Below are positions 53,635-62,772 of a DNA stretch of 64,000 nt, one piece after another. The stretch is from JBJXGE01 sp046154185. Lineage in GTDB: Bacteria > Planctomycetota > UBA8108 > UBA1146 > JAJFFE01. The stretch lies in NCBI GenBank assembly GCA_046154185.1, contig JBJXGE010000039.1:1-64000 (forward strand), read 5' to 3'. A model generated the notes under the pieces. That model had not been told where the DNA came from. It searched no databases and saw only the letters and a program-made list of their open reading frames with translations. The translations under genes were made by a program, and so were the position numbers. Positions within the stretch are counted from its first letter, which is position 1. The number at the start of each line of letters is the position of its first letter.

Positions 53635-53679
53635 GCAGCGCGATCGGTACCCGAACCGGTACTGGTCGCGCTGCTTTTT
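53635..53679 (+). terminator. intrinsic terminator after hppA
   Basis: Perfect 9-bp stem, GCAGCGCGA (53635-53643) and TCGCGCTGC (53666-53674), followed directly by TTTTT. It lies 38 bases past the hppA stop. Confidence 0.9.
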
Positions 53680-53824
53680 CTGAGCCCGTCCACGCGATAC
53701 CTGTCGACATTCACTACAAATTTCCTCGCAGAGCGACGCGGTTTCGCAATATTCTGCTGCCATCGTGATTCGTCGCTCCGTCGCTTCGCGCGGAGAAACT
53801 CCGCATAGACATCAGGGAGACACC

Positions 53825-56800
53825 ATGCTGATCCGCGACTATCTGCGTTGCTGTTTCGCATTCCTCGCGCTTTCGCTCTTGCCCAGTTGTAGCGGCGATG
53901 CGCCCGACCCCGCGCCCGCCGCGGCCGGCTCGAGCGGCGCTCAAGCGCCGGCCCCACTCAAGGGCAAAGACCTCGGCAAAGCGAGTCAACTCGTCGGCGT
54001 CTGGTTCGCGACGAGTCGCGACGTCGACTTCGAGTGCCTGGAGTTCATGAAAGACGGCAAGGCGATCCTCGGCGATGGCTCGGCCGGCGTGACCGTCGAC
54101 TACAGCGTGCTCGACGGCGGACGACTGAGTCTCGTCGCACCGGGCGGCATGACGACCGTGTTCGCGGCGACGATCACCAGCGATCAGCTCGAGCTGTCCG
54201 GCGCCGGCTCGGTGCTCTTGAGCGGCGGGACGCATCGCTATCGCCGACTCGCCGCGGGCGAAAGTTGCGACGACGCCCGCAAGGTCGCCGTGAAGGCGCG
54301 AGCCGACGCTTACCGGAAACGCGTCGAATCGTTGGAGGCGTTTCTCAAACAACCCGGCCTCGTACTCGCCTTCGCCCAAACAGCGCCGGGCGCGCCGGCG
54401 TCGATCGCGCTCGCCGTCACGTCAACTGCGAGTCAGTTCACGGGGCAAGCGTGGCATGACGATCAACCGCCGCACTTGAATGCGATCAGCGGCCAGTTGC
54501 AGTTCAACGAAGCCGCCAATGCCGCGAGCGTGCTGGTGAACTTCGGTCCGCGCATCGCACCGCCCGCGACGCAGCCCGATGGCGGCGGTCAGATCAGCAT
54601 GTCAGTCGAAGGCGATGGCAAGGACCTGCGGATATCGTCGAAAGTGACTTTTGGCGGCGGCGGACCCGCGCACGAGATGGTGTTGCGCTCGGATCCCAAA
54701 TTGCACGCCGAAATCGTCAAGCGCTACGAAGCCGAGCTCGTCGCGATCGAGGCGATCAAACAGCCGCTCCTCGCGATGCTCAAAGACTACGCAGAGCTGC
54801 GCGGACAACTCCAGTCGATGGATCAGCGCACTACGGAAGTCGACACCACGAAACTCACACTCGTGCGCGATCCAAAGACGGGTCAATACACGTGCGAGGG
54901 CATTTTCGTAGGGCCCCGTGGACGGGGCGAGCTCGTGACGCCCGCAGCCGCCGAAATCGCCGTGGCGAATAAGAAGCCGCTCCTGCGCATCGTTTGCCCG
55001 GGGCGCGAATACTTGCTCGAGCTACCCGACGCGAAAGCGATGAAACTCTCCGGTCAGTGGTCGGGACCCGGCGTCGAGGCCCGCGGCGCGCAGTTCGAAG
55101 TGACCGAGTCGCTCGACGCGGCGGCACGCGACGCAAAATTTGAAACGCTGCGAAAGGCGCTCCGCGCGCTCGCCGCCGACTCAGTCTTCACCGGACTCGC
55201 ATTCGAAGACAGCCGCTCCGGAATGGAGATGCCGATTCCCTTCCGGCTCCAGATCACCTTGCAGCCAGACGGCAAGGTCGCCGGTGTCGGCGAATATCCG
55301 ACGCTTGAGACTCGAATGACCCTGGCCGGGCAGCTGGTGGAGTCGTCGATGGGTCCGCGGTTGCAACTCAATTTCACCGCCGTCGAGTCGACGCCCGGCA
55401 ACAAGATCTTTCTGCGCAGCATCCAAAATGGCGCCTGGCAGCTCACGCCGGAGGCGGGCGCCGGCCCCCTGCAGCTCACTGGACACTTCACCGGACCACC
55501 CGTGCGGACAACGACGCTCACGCTCGTGAACGCCGACTCGACGGCGCGATTGCGCAAACATCTGACCGATGTGATGGGCCAGGGTGGTCGCTTTTACGTC
55601 GCGAAATTCGTCGGCTGGCAGCAAGCCGGCCAGACGCCGACTGTCGTCGAATGGCAGTTCGACGCTGCGACCGACAAACTCACCGGACGCAAACTCGTCG
55701 ACGGCCGCCACCTCGGCACCAACGAAAAAATGGTCACGAGTTATGCTGGCGACCTGAAGTCCGAGCACGGTTGGAACACATTCGAAGTGATGCAAGTCTC
55801 GCCGTTTCATACGTATGACCGCGCCGTCGGCGCGCTCAAGTTGTACGTCGCGGAAGATGTGCGCGGAGTGCTGCACTTGAATGGCGCCATGATCAACATG
55901 GGCCAAGTGCCGAACGACAAACCGTTGCCGGCGTTCCCCGCGACCATGGAGCGTTTGATCGGGCTCATTCCCGTCGCCGACACCGATGCCGCGACGCACG
56001 CGGCGATTGACAAGGCCATCGCCGATGTCGAAGCGGCGCACGACGCGGCCGACGCGGCCACCAAGGCCGCGCAATCAGCCGCCATCGATGCGCGCCGCGC
56101 CAAACTGGCGCCGTATTTCCCGATGTTTTTGGCGCAGGCGACCCTCGTCATAACGACGGACGCGCCCGCTGCGATGGGCAGCGTCATCATCGAGTCGCAG
56201 GTCGACGAAGCGAGCGCCACGATCCGCGGCAACGGCCTCGACCTCCGGGCGATGCCCTTCCGCGAGTTTACGTTTGAGAGCGGAGTCGACAATTATGGCA
56301 ACTTGACGATTACGACTTCGCTGTCGGCGACGCCACTCGCCTTCGCGGCGCCGAAGGACAATGTCGCCGCGGGCCGCGGGGTCGCGCTCAAGCTCTTGCC
56401 GGACGCCGAACGCGCGAAGCTCGACGCCACGATCGCGCTCGGCAAGCGCTTGCAATCCGCCGCCCAGACCGTGTTGACCGTGGAGATTCTCGACCCACCG
56501 ACCGCAAAGACGCGCGAAGCAAGCCTTGCGGCCGTCGGCATGCCGGGCAACGCGCTCTACAAGAACGCGCGCAACGACCAAGTCTCGGCCATGTTCACGC
56601 CGCAATCGAACGGCCGCTACAGGTGGACGAAAGAGCCCGTGACGCATCGCCTCAACGAACCGATGACCGGAAAGGCGATCTACATCAAGAACGGCGCCCC
56701 CACCGACAACCTCGTCGTCATCATCAACGGCGTCCACCGCGCCACCATCGCGGCCATCGCCCAACACGGCGCCGCCATCATCTCGCTGCCCCCCGATCTC

Positions 56801-56869
56801 GAGATTCTCGACCTCCGCCTCCAAGCCGAGGGCACCGCACAAGCGCGCGGCGTCGTGTTGTTGAACTAG
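53825..56869 (+). CDS. very large lipoprotein of unknown function
   Basis: 1,014 residues from ATG 53825, with GGGAG five bases upstream; an in-frame start at 53765 is not favoured. Lipobox LSLLPSCS gives a lipid-anchored N-terminus followed by a Pro/Ala linker. The body is rich in predicted beta strands with repeated forms of L-x-G-x-W/H-F and 'GxLxG' segments (for example LSGQWSGPGVEARGAQFEV, LTGHFTGPPVRTTTLTLV). This suggests several related beta-domains, interrupted by helical segments near residues 330-370 and ~730-780 (EAAHDAADAATKAAQSAA). I recognise no family. An outer-surface or periplasmic structural protein is possible. Confidence 0.7.
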   Translation: MLIRDYLRCCFAFLALSLLPSCSGDAPDPAPAAAGSSGAQAPAPLKGKDLGKASQLVGVWFATSRDVDFECLEFMKDGKAILGDGSAGVTVDYSVLDGGRLSLVAPGGMTTVFAATITSDQLELSGAGSVLLSGGTHRYRRLAAGESCDDARKVAVKARADAYRKRVESLEAFLKQPGLVLAFAQTAPGAPASIALAVTSTASQFTGQAWHDDQPPHLNAISGQLQFNEAANAASVLVNFGPRIAPPATQPDGGGQISMSVEGDGKDLRISSKVTFGGGGPAHEMVLRSDPKLHAEIVKRYEAELVAIEAIKQPLLAMLKDYAELRGQLQSMDQRTTEVDTTKLTLVRDPKTGQYTCEGIFVGPRGRGELVTPAAAEIAVANKKPLLRIVCPGREYLLELPDAKAMKLSGQWSGPGVEARGAQFEVTESLDAAARDAKFETLRKALRALAADSVFTGLAFEDSRSGMEMPIPFRLQITLQPDGKVAGVGEYPTLETRMTLAGQLVESSMGPRLQLNFTAVESTPGNKIFLRSIQNGAWQLTPEAGAGPLQLTGHFTGPPVRTTTLTLVNADSTARLRKHLTDVMGQGGRFYVAKFVGWQQAGQTPTVVEWQFDAATDKLTGRKLVDGRHLGTNEKMVTSYAGDLKSEHGWNTFEVMQVSPFHTYDRAVGALKLYVAEDVRGVLHLNGAMINMGQVPNDKPLPAFPATMERLIGLIPVADTDAATHAAIDKAIADVEAAHDAADAATKAAQSAAIDARRAKLAPYFPMFLAQATLVITTDAPAAMGSVIIESQVDEASATIRGNGLDLRAMPFREFTFESGVDNYGNLTITTSLSATPLAFAAPKDNVAAGRGVALKLLPDAERAKLDATIALGKRLQSAAQTVLTVEILDPPTAKTREASLAAVGMPGNALYKNARNDQVSAMFTPQSNGRYRWTKEPVTHRLNEPMTGKAIYIKNGAPTDNLVVIINGVHRATIAAIAQHGAAIISLPPDLEILDLRLQAEGTAQARGVVLLN

Positions 56870-57045
56870 GCGCGTTGAGCTCCCCGGATTGAACGAAGAT
56901 GCCGAGCGCCCACTTGCGCGCCCGAAAGTGAGCATGACGCGAAGCAAGTTCCACAGTCGGCCGCGCGCCTCGAGTGGTACACTATCCGCCGCTTCGGGCT
57001 CTTACTCGCATTCCGCGGCTGTGCATACGGAGAGGAACTGACATC

Positions 57046-57777
57046 ATGTGGCGAACGCTACTTGTCGTGACATTTTGCGTCGGCGCGTCCTTGGCTCGAC
57101 TGGAAGCGCAAGTGGCGGGCGACGCGTGCGTCGATGCGGTCGGTCTCGGTGGCGTCGGCACCGTGTCGTTCTCGACCGTCGGCGCCACGACGGATGGATT
57201 CCCGGTCGCCGGCTGCGGCGGCGCGAGTCAAATCTCGAACGACATTTGGTACTGCTTCACGCCGCTCGGACCGGGCGTCGTCGAAATCGAACTTGAGAAT
57301 CAGACTTTTCCCGCGGCAGTCGCGGTCTACTCGATGTGTTTGTGTCCTGCGAGTCCGTCGCAACTGCTCGGTTGCGATTCCGGCTCCGTCCCGACCGTGA
57401 TCTTTCCGGTGGCGATGGGCAATTCTTTTCTGATTCGGGTCGGCGGCGCGGCAGCCGGCGCGAGCGGCACCGGCGATCTCACGCTCAATAACCATATGCG
57501 GCGCGGCGACTGCAATGACGACGGGCTCCTCAACATCGCCGATGCCATTTATACGTTGACGTACTTGTTCCCACCGCCGACGGGCGGCACGGTCGATCCG
57601 CCGTGCAAAGATGATTGCGACTCCAATGACGACGCCGCCGTCGATGTCGCCGATGCCGTGCAGCTCCTCTCAACGCTCTTCAGTTCGGCGGGTCCGCTCC
57701 CCGCGCCGTTCCCCAACTGCGGTCGCGATCCGACGCCGGACCTCCTCGATTGCCCGCGCAAGGAAAGCTGCCCTTAG
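57046..57777 (+). CDS. small secreted protein with C-terminal dockerin-like module
   Basis: 243 residues from ATG 57046 (AGAGGAA upstream). Signal peptide MWRTLLVVTFCVGASLARLE, then a ~125-residue beta domain with four or more cysteines (ISNDIWYCFTPLGPGVVEIE resembles PPC-like/cell-surface jelly-roll domains). Two dockerin-like Ca loops follow (RGDCNDDGLLNIADAI, DSNDDAAVDVADAV) and the tail ends KESCP. Its TAG stop overlaps the stop of the convergent kinase gene. Confidence 0.8.
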   Translation: MWRTLLVVTFCVGASLARLEAQVAGDACVDAVGLGGVGTVSFSTVGATTDGFPVAGCGGASQISNDIWYCFTPLGPGVVEIELENQTFPAAVAVYSMCLCPASPSQLLGCDSGSVPTVIFPVAMGNSFLIRVGGAAAGASGTGDLTLNNHMRRGDCNDDGLLNIADAIYTLTYLFPPPTGGTVDPPCKDDCDSNDDAAVDVADAVQLLSTLFSSAGPLPAPFPNCGRDPTPDLLDCPRKESCP

Positions 57778-60209
57778 GGTCCGCACGCCGCCAATAGCTC
57801 CGCGATTTCGCGTCGACGCGCGTCCGTCGGGTTCGCGCTGAGCGAGCACTCGCGTGCGGCATCGTCAGCGGCGGCGCGCGCGCCGCGCGCATCTTTGGCG
57901 CGCAATCGCAAGCGACTGAGACCGATCAGCGACTCGACGCGCTTCGGGTGGCCAGTCGGCAGCGCTTCGTGCTCGATCGCGATCGCTTGCTTTAGCAACT
58001 CCTCGGCGCGGACGAGGTCGCCGGCTTGTTCGCGTAGTTGGGAAAGACCTCGATAAACATGGGCGCAGGAGGCGTGCACGCGCCCGTAAGCGAGTTCGAA
58101 AATTCGCAGCGCTGCCTCGAGATGCTGCGCGGACTCCTCGCAACGACCGGTCTCGCGCAACACTGTCGCCAAATTATTGTGGCAGTTCGCGACCGGCGGA
58201 GCGTCCGGCCCCAACAGGCGACTGCGCAGTTCCAACGCGCGACGAAACAAGACTTCGGCTTCGTCGTAACGCTTCAAGTGCGAGTACAAGAAAGCGAGGC
58301 TGTTGAGGTCAGTCGCGTGCTCGGGATGCTCGTCGCCCACCAGTCGCAGGCGCAGCGCCAATGCTTCGCGAAGTCGTGCTTCGGCCTCGCCGTAGCGCTC
58401 GAGACTGACCAGCACGAGACCGAGATTGTTGAGCGTCACCGCCACCTGCACGCTGTCGTCGCCGAGGAGCTCGCGCCGGACCTCGAGCGCGCTCAAGTAA
58501 TACGCCTCGGCTTCCCCGTAGCGACCCAAGTGCCGCATCAAAAAACCCAGATCATTTGTGTAGCGCGCGGTCGCGAGGCTGCGTTCGCCCGTCACGCGGC
58601 GCGCGATGTCGAGCGCGCGGCGCAAGAGCGGCTCCGCGCCCGCAAAATCGCCGCGGTGCAGCAACATGGCGCCGAGGTTGTTGCAAGTCTCCGCAACTTC
58701 GGGGTGCTCGGCGCCGAGTCCGCGTTCGCGCACCGCAAGCGCTTCGCGATAGAGCGGTTCGGCGCGGCTGAATTCGCCGAGCGAACAATGAGCGGCCGCC
58801 AGCGCATCGATCGCGGTCGCGAGTTCCGCATCGTCGCGCACCGCGAGGCCGCGACGCTCATCCACAGCGGCGGCCAGCACTCGACACGCGTCGTCGTGAT
58901 GGCCGAGCGAGCGATAGATATTGCCGAACGCCGTCAGAAGCATCGCCTGCACGTCGGGACCGCCGGGCGGCTCGCGCTTGAGCTTTTCGAGACCACGCTC
59001 GATGAGCTCGTGGACGGTCATGTTTTTCGACTTCTCTTCACTCGGGTTCGCGACTTGAAACATCTGCAGCAAGAAATCCGAAAATGCGCGCGCACGCGCG
59101 GCGATCTTGCGATTCTCATTCGCATCGAGCGCGGCTTGCTGCTGCGCGGCCAAGTAGTCGCGCAGCTTGGACGCGAGGTCCGCCGCGCTCAAATAGCGAT
59201 TCGTACTCTCTCGCGCCATCGCGCGCTCGCACACTTCGACGAGTTCCGGCGGCGCCTCGGGCGCGAGCGTGGCGAGCACCGTCGGTGGACCGCGCCGCAC
59301 GTGCTCGACAATCTCGCGCGCCCGCGCGGTGGTCTCCGTTTCCGCGATCAAATCGCTATAGGGCGCACGACCGCTGAGTAACAGATAAAGGAGCGCGCCG
59401 AGCGCATACACATCGGTCGCCGGCGACACGAGCTCGCTTTTACCCTGCGCTTGCTCAGGTGACATGTAGCTTGGCGTGCCAAGCACGGAACCCGAAAGAG
59501 TGAGCGCCTCCTCGTTGCTGTCGGCAACATCCTCCGCAGAAACTTCGTCCGGAGTCGCCACGCCTAGAACTTTCGCAAGCCCCCAGTCCATCACATAGAC
59601 CTCGCCGTACTCCCCCACCAACACGTTGGCGGGTTTGAGGTCTCGGTGCACGACGCCGCGCGCATGCGCATAGGCGACGGTATCCGTCACGCGAATGAGC
59701 ACTTCGAGTGCGCGCGCCAGCTGCCAACCTTCGTGTCGCGCGCGGGCGAGTTGAAAGATCTCGCCGAGTTCGCGACCATCGACGAGTTTCATCGTGAAGA
59801 ACGGCCGCTGCGCGCCGTCGAAACCGAGTTCATGGATCGGCACGACACCCGGGTGGTCGAGCTGACCGGTGATTTTCGCTTCGCGGATGAATCGCCGCAG
59901 CAGCGCGATCTCGGCGGAGGGCGAACGCGCGCTGTCAGTCGCCGCCGTGCGCATCACCTTCATCGCGAGCACACGATCGAGATCCCGATCCCAAACTTCA
60001 TAGACCGCACCCATGCCGCCGTGGGCAACTTCGTCGCGCAAGAGATAGCGATCGCTCGGCGTCGGTGGCGCTTCGCTCGCGCGCGGCGCCGCGTCGGTAG
60101 GCGCGCCGCCATAACGCTCGGCAAGCCGGGCCGCAAACGCGAATGAAAGCGGTGGAACTGCGGCAGCGTCGGGCTTTGCGGGATCAGGATCGGGCGAGGG
60201 TGGACGCAT
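57774..60209 (-). CDS. Ser/Thr protein kinase with C-terminal TPR array
   Basis: 811 residues from ATG 60209; an ATG at 60254 is an alternative. The kinase domain (~50-330) has a glycine loop HGGMGAVYEV, ATP-binding K84 (AMKVM), the catalytic loop VVHRDLKPANV with D190, MDWGLAKV (DWG in place of DFG, metal D208 kept) and MSPEQA. After a linker, about ten TPRs with the repeating xxxLGRYxEAExxYxxALxxR pattern occupy the second half. No membrane helix, so cytoplasmic. It is divergent from an ECF sigma factor gene 112 bases away, a pairing typical of planctomycete kinase/sigma systems. Confidence 0.94.
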   Translation of the reverse strand: MRPPSPDPDPAKPDAAAVPPLSFAFAARLAERYGGAPTDAAPRASEAPPTPSDRYLLRDEVAHGGMGAVYEVWDRDLDRVLAMKVMRTAATDSARSPSAEIALLRRFIREAKITGQLDHPGVVPIHELGFDGAQRPFFTMKLVDGRELGEIFQLARARHEGWQLARALEVLIRVTDTVAYAHARGVVHRDLKPANVLVGEYGEVYVMDWGLAKVLGVATPDEVSAEDVADSNEEALTLSGSVLGTPSYMSPEQAQGKSELVSPATDVYALGALLYLLLSGRAPYSDLIAETETTARAREIVEHVRRGPPTVLATLAPEAPPELVEVCERAMARESTNRYLSAADLASKLRDYLAAQQQAALDANENRKIAARARAFSDFLLQMFQVANPSEEKSKNMTVHELIERGLEKLKREPPGGPDVQAMLLTAFGNIYRSLGHHDDACRVLAAAVDERRGLAVRDDAELATAIDALAAAHCSLGEFSRAEPLYREALAVRERGLGAEHPEVAETCNNLGAMLLHRGDFAGAEPLLRRALDIARRVTGERSLATARYTNDLGFLMRHLGRYGEAEAYYLSALEVRRELLGDDSVQVAVTLNNLGLVLVSLERYGEAEARLREALALRLRLVGDEHPEHATDLNSLAFLYSHLKRYDEAEVLFRRALELRSRLLGPDAPPVANCHNNLATVLRETGRCEESAQHLEAALRIFELAYGRVHASCAHVYRGLSQLREQAGDLVRAEELLKQAIAIEHEALPTGHPKRVESLIGLSRLRLRAKDARGARAAADDAARECSLSANPTDARRREIAELLAACGP

Positions 60210-60321
60210 TCGGACTCCGATGGATAGACTTCCGCGCTCCAGAGCACGCCACATTCTAGGAACTACCGGCGGTGTTCGCCACGGCGTAGCGACGGAACCG
60301 TTGCTGACCTCCCAAGGACTG

Positions 60322-61002
60322 ATGGAAGAAAACACGACACCCGACGACGAACGACCCACGCCAGCCGGGTCCAAGCTCGGAGCAGAGCCATCGTTCTCTG
60401 ACCTGGTCGCCCGCATCTGTCATGGCGACCGCGCCGCGCTCGCCGAGCTCGCGGCACGCGAAACGCCGCGACTCATGCGACGACTCGAGCGCCGCATTCC
60501 GGCGTCGCTGCGCCGTCGCATCGGTGCGAGCGACCTCGTGCAGATGACGCTCGCGGATCTCGCCGCGAAACAAGACGCGCTCGAGGATCGCGGCGTCGCG
60601 GCTTTTCGCCGCCTCGTTACGGAAATCGCCGACGGGCAGCTTGCGCGGGCGTTCGTACGCGAACGCGCGCAACGCCGCGACATGCTGCGCGAGCAACGCG
60701 TCGAGCCGCGCTCAGACGTCTCGGGTACCCACGTCGCGGGCGGGATCAGTCAGATTCCGGGATCCGTCGCGACGCCGTCACAGGCGCTCGCGCTCACCGA
60801 AGAGGTCGCGCAAATGCGCGCCGCATTTCCCCGGCTCTCGGCGAGCGATCAGGAGATCATCCGCTGGATCGACTATGAGGAAATCAGTTACGACGAAGTG
60901 GCGCAGCGGCTCGATATCTCCGTGAAGACCGCGCAAAAACGCCACAGCCGCGCTGTCAGCGCGCTGCGAGAAATTCTACGCGTCGACAACAAAGAAAAGT
61001 AA
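60322..61002 (+). CDS. ECF-type sigma factor paired with the Ser/Thr kinase
   Basis: 226 residues from ATG 60322 (AAGGA just upstream). Region 2 contains SLRRRIGASDLVQMTLADLA. The core-binding acidic motif normally written DAEDLVQE is here GASDLVQM (residues 68-75), with two acids and the following Glu lost and a Ser and a Thr (T76) at or next to those positions. Region 4 is a normal HTH (ISYDEVAQRLDISVKTAQKR). There is no anti-sigma gene nearby; the divergent neighbour is a Ser/Thr kinase. This matches the known principle that some ECF sigma factors are switched on by phosphorylation in region 2.2. Confidence 0.88.
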   Translation: MEENTTPDDERPTPAGSKLGAEPSFSDLVARICHGDRAALAELAARETPRLMRRLERRIPASLRRRIGASDLVQMTLADLAAKQDALEDRGVAAFRRLVTEIADGQLARAFVRERAQRRDMLREQRVEPRSDVSGTHVAGGISQIPGSVATPSQALALTEEVAQMRAAFPRLSASDQEIIRWIDYEEISYDEVAQRLDISVKTAQKRHSRAVSALREILRVDNKEK

Positions 61003-61172
61003 TCGCAGCGCGCACGGCTACGCGTCGGCGACGCCAGTCTCGGTGACGACGCCGTGACTGCCCACCACACCGACGAGGACGAATTTCGGCGCACCAGGCT
61101 TGCGCGTTGCGTTGATGCGGCCGGCGGTCTAAAAAGGCGCCTAGCAACATCCATTTTTTGAGAGGAAGCAGC

Positions 61173-61658
61173 ATGTCTCTTGCGCGTTGGTGTGGAGTCG
61201 GGGCGGTGTTGGTGGCGGGATTCGTAACGTTTTGCATCGCCGCGGGTCATCGTTTTTGTGAGTTTGGCGCCCCACCAGCGGCGTTTGCGCAGGACAAGAA
61301 AGACGGCGGTGACGCCCTCGAGAGTCACATGGAAGCGATTCAAAGCGCCGAGCGCAAACTCAAGGGCATGATCGACAAAGCGGACAAGGTGCAGGACAGC
61401 CTCGGAAATATTTGCGAGATGCAGCGCCACAGTTTCGAAGCGAAATTGTTGCAGCCGAGTCATGCCGACGAGCTCGAGGGCAAAGACCGCGAAAAGTTTC
61501 TCAAGGCATTCCGACTTAAACTCGTCGACCTCGAACGCGAGCTACGCACGACCGAGCAAGCGCTCCTCAACGGCGATGTGGCGGCGGCGGCCGCATCGTT
61601 CAAGAAGGTGCAAGAGATCGAGAAGGCCGGCCATTCGCAGTTTCGAAAGAAGAGCTGA
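61173..61658 (+). CDS. exported cytochrome b562-like four-helix protein
   Basis: 161 residues from ATG 61173 (AGAGGAA upstream). Signal peptide ends around AAFAQD. The mature helical protein keeps the two haem ligands of cytochrome b562: a Met near its start (M53 in ALESHMEAIQSAE) and a His near its end (H154 in EKAGHSQFRK), with the same spacing of helices. A periplasmic electron-transfer or copper/haem-binding role is possible. No redox partner is adjacent. Confidence 0.7.
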   Translation: MSLARWCGVGAVLVAGFVTFCIAAGHRFCEFGAPPAAFAQDKKDGGDALESHMEAIQSAERKLKGMIDKADKVQDSLGNICEMQRHSFEAKLLQPSHADELEGKDREKFLKAFRLKLVDLERELRTTEQALLNGDVAAAAASFKKVQEIEKAGHSQFRKKS

Positions 61659-61740
61659 GGTCGCGGAACTCAAACTCTTGCTCCGAACCGCCTGAAGGTG
61701 CGGCTGAAGAAACCGACCGTCGAACGAGTCAAGGAGTCAC

Positions 61741-62772
61741 GTGGCCAAGCACTATGTCTTTTTGATCCACGGCATGGGCGAGCACAAGAAGGGTGAGTGG
61801 CACCTCCCCTGGGTGAAGCAACTCACCGAATTGAGTGCCCGCTACGCGGGTTTCGCGAAAACTCCGCTCGACAAGTGGGTGGAGTTTGTGCCGATCAGCT
61901 ACGACGCGCTGATCGAAGCGCGGCTCACGAAATGGGGGAAGGACGCAGCCAAACTCGAGGGCAAACTCGGCGCGCTCGGTAGCGGCGCCGAGAGCGTCTT
62001 CGCTTGGCTTAAGACGGCGAGTGATGAAGAGAAGGAGTTCTTCTGGTCCCATGTCGCGGACGTCGTGCTGTGGACGCTCTTCGCGCAAGAGCGGGCGAGC
62101 ATCGAGGCGAATGTGCTCCTCCAAGTCGCCAAGAGTCTCGAAACGATGTACGGCGAGAGTGGCGCGCACGCGTCGACGATCATCGCGCACAGCCTCGGCA
62201 CGGCGGTCGCGCACAATGTGGTCCACCAGCTCGCCACGAGCGGTGCGACGAAACAGGGTTTCGGTCCCAACGAGCATCGGTGGCACAACCTCTTCACGAT
62301 CGCCAATGTCAGCCGGGTGATACAAACCATGCCGAAGGTCTATGAATCGGTCACGCGACCTGGGCCGGATGGCGACGCGAACTCCGCCTGTCGGCACTTC
62401 TACAACGTGCGACACGAACTCGACCCTTTCACGTGGCCCAAGCCGTTCGATCCGGTCGGCTGGCCGTCGTTCACCAAGATCGCAATTCGACAAGTCAACG
62501 ATTGGAACGTGCACGGGATCGATCACTACTTCGACAATCCCCGCGTGCACATCCCGCTCTTGCGAGCGATCACGAGTTGGCGCCTGATCACGGTCGACGA
62601 AGAGATCGCCGCGGTGAGTCAGTTCGATGACGAAACTTCGCTCAAATCGTTCGATCTCACGGAGCTGTCGAGTCTGTTGCCGATCAACCCGGAGGGATTC
62701 AACGAACCGCTGCAATACGTGCGACTGTTCGTCGACACGCTGGCGCGCCTCCAAGCATTGGCGGCGGAATGA
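61741..62772 (+). CDS. alpha/beta-hydrolase
   Basis: 343 residues from a GTG at 61741 (AGGAG four bases upstream). No signal peptide, so cytoplasmic. The oxyanion HG motif is LIHGMGEH (10-11) and the nucleophile elbow is AHSLGTAV with S151. A plausible catalytic His is in VHGIDHYF near residue 258. No specific family is recognised. Its stop overlaps the next start by four bases (ATGA), linking it to the exported protein. Confidence 0.8.
   Translation: MAKHYVFLIHGMGEHKKGEWHLPWVKQLTELSARYAGFAKTPLDKWVEFVPISYDALIEARLTKWGKDAAKLEGKLGALGSGAESVFAWLKTASDEEKEFFWSHVADVVLWTLFAQERASIEANVLLQVAKSLETMYGESGAHASTIIAHSLGTAVAHNVVHQLATSGATKQGFGPNEHRWHNLFTIANVSRVIQTMPKVYESVTRPGPDGDANSACRHFYNVRHELDPFTWPKPFDPVGWPSFTKIAIRQVNDWNVHGIDHYFDNPRVHIPLLRAITSWRLITVDEEIAAVSQFDDETSLKSFDLTELSSLLPINPEGFNEPLQYVRLFVDTLARLQALAAE

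Noticed and set aside
58038..59381. 447-residue plus-strand frame opposite the kinase TPR region
   Set aside because: Periodic shadow of the TPR repeats; no independent motif.
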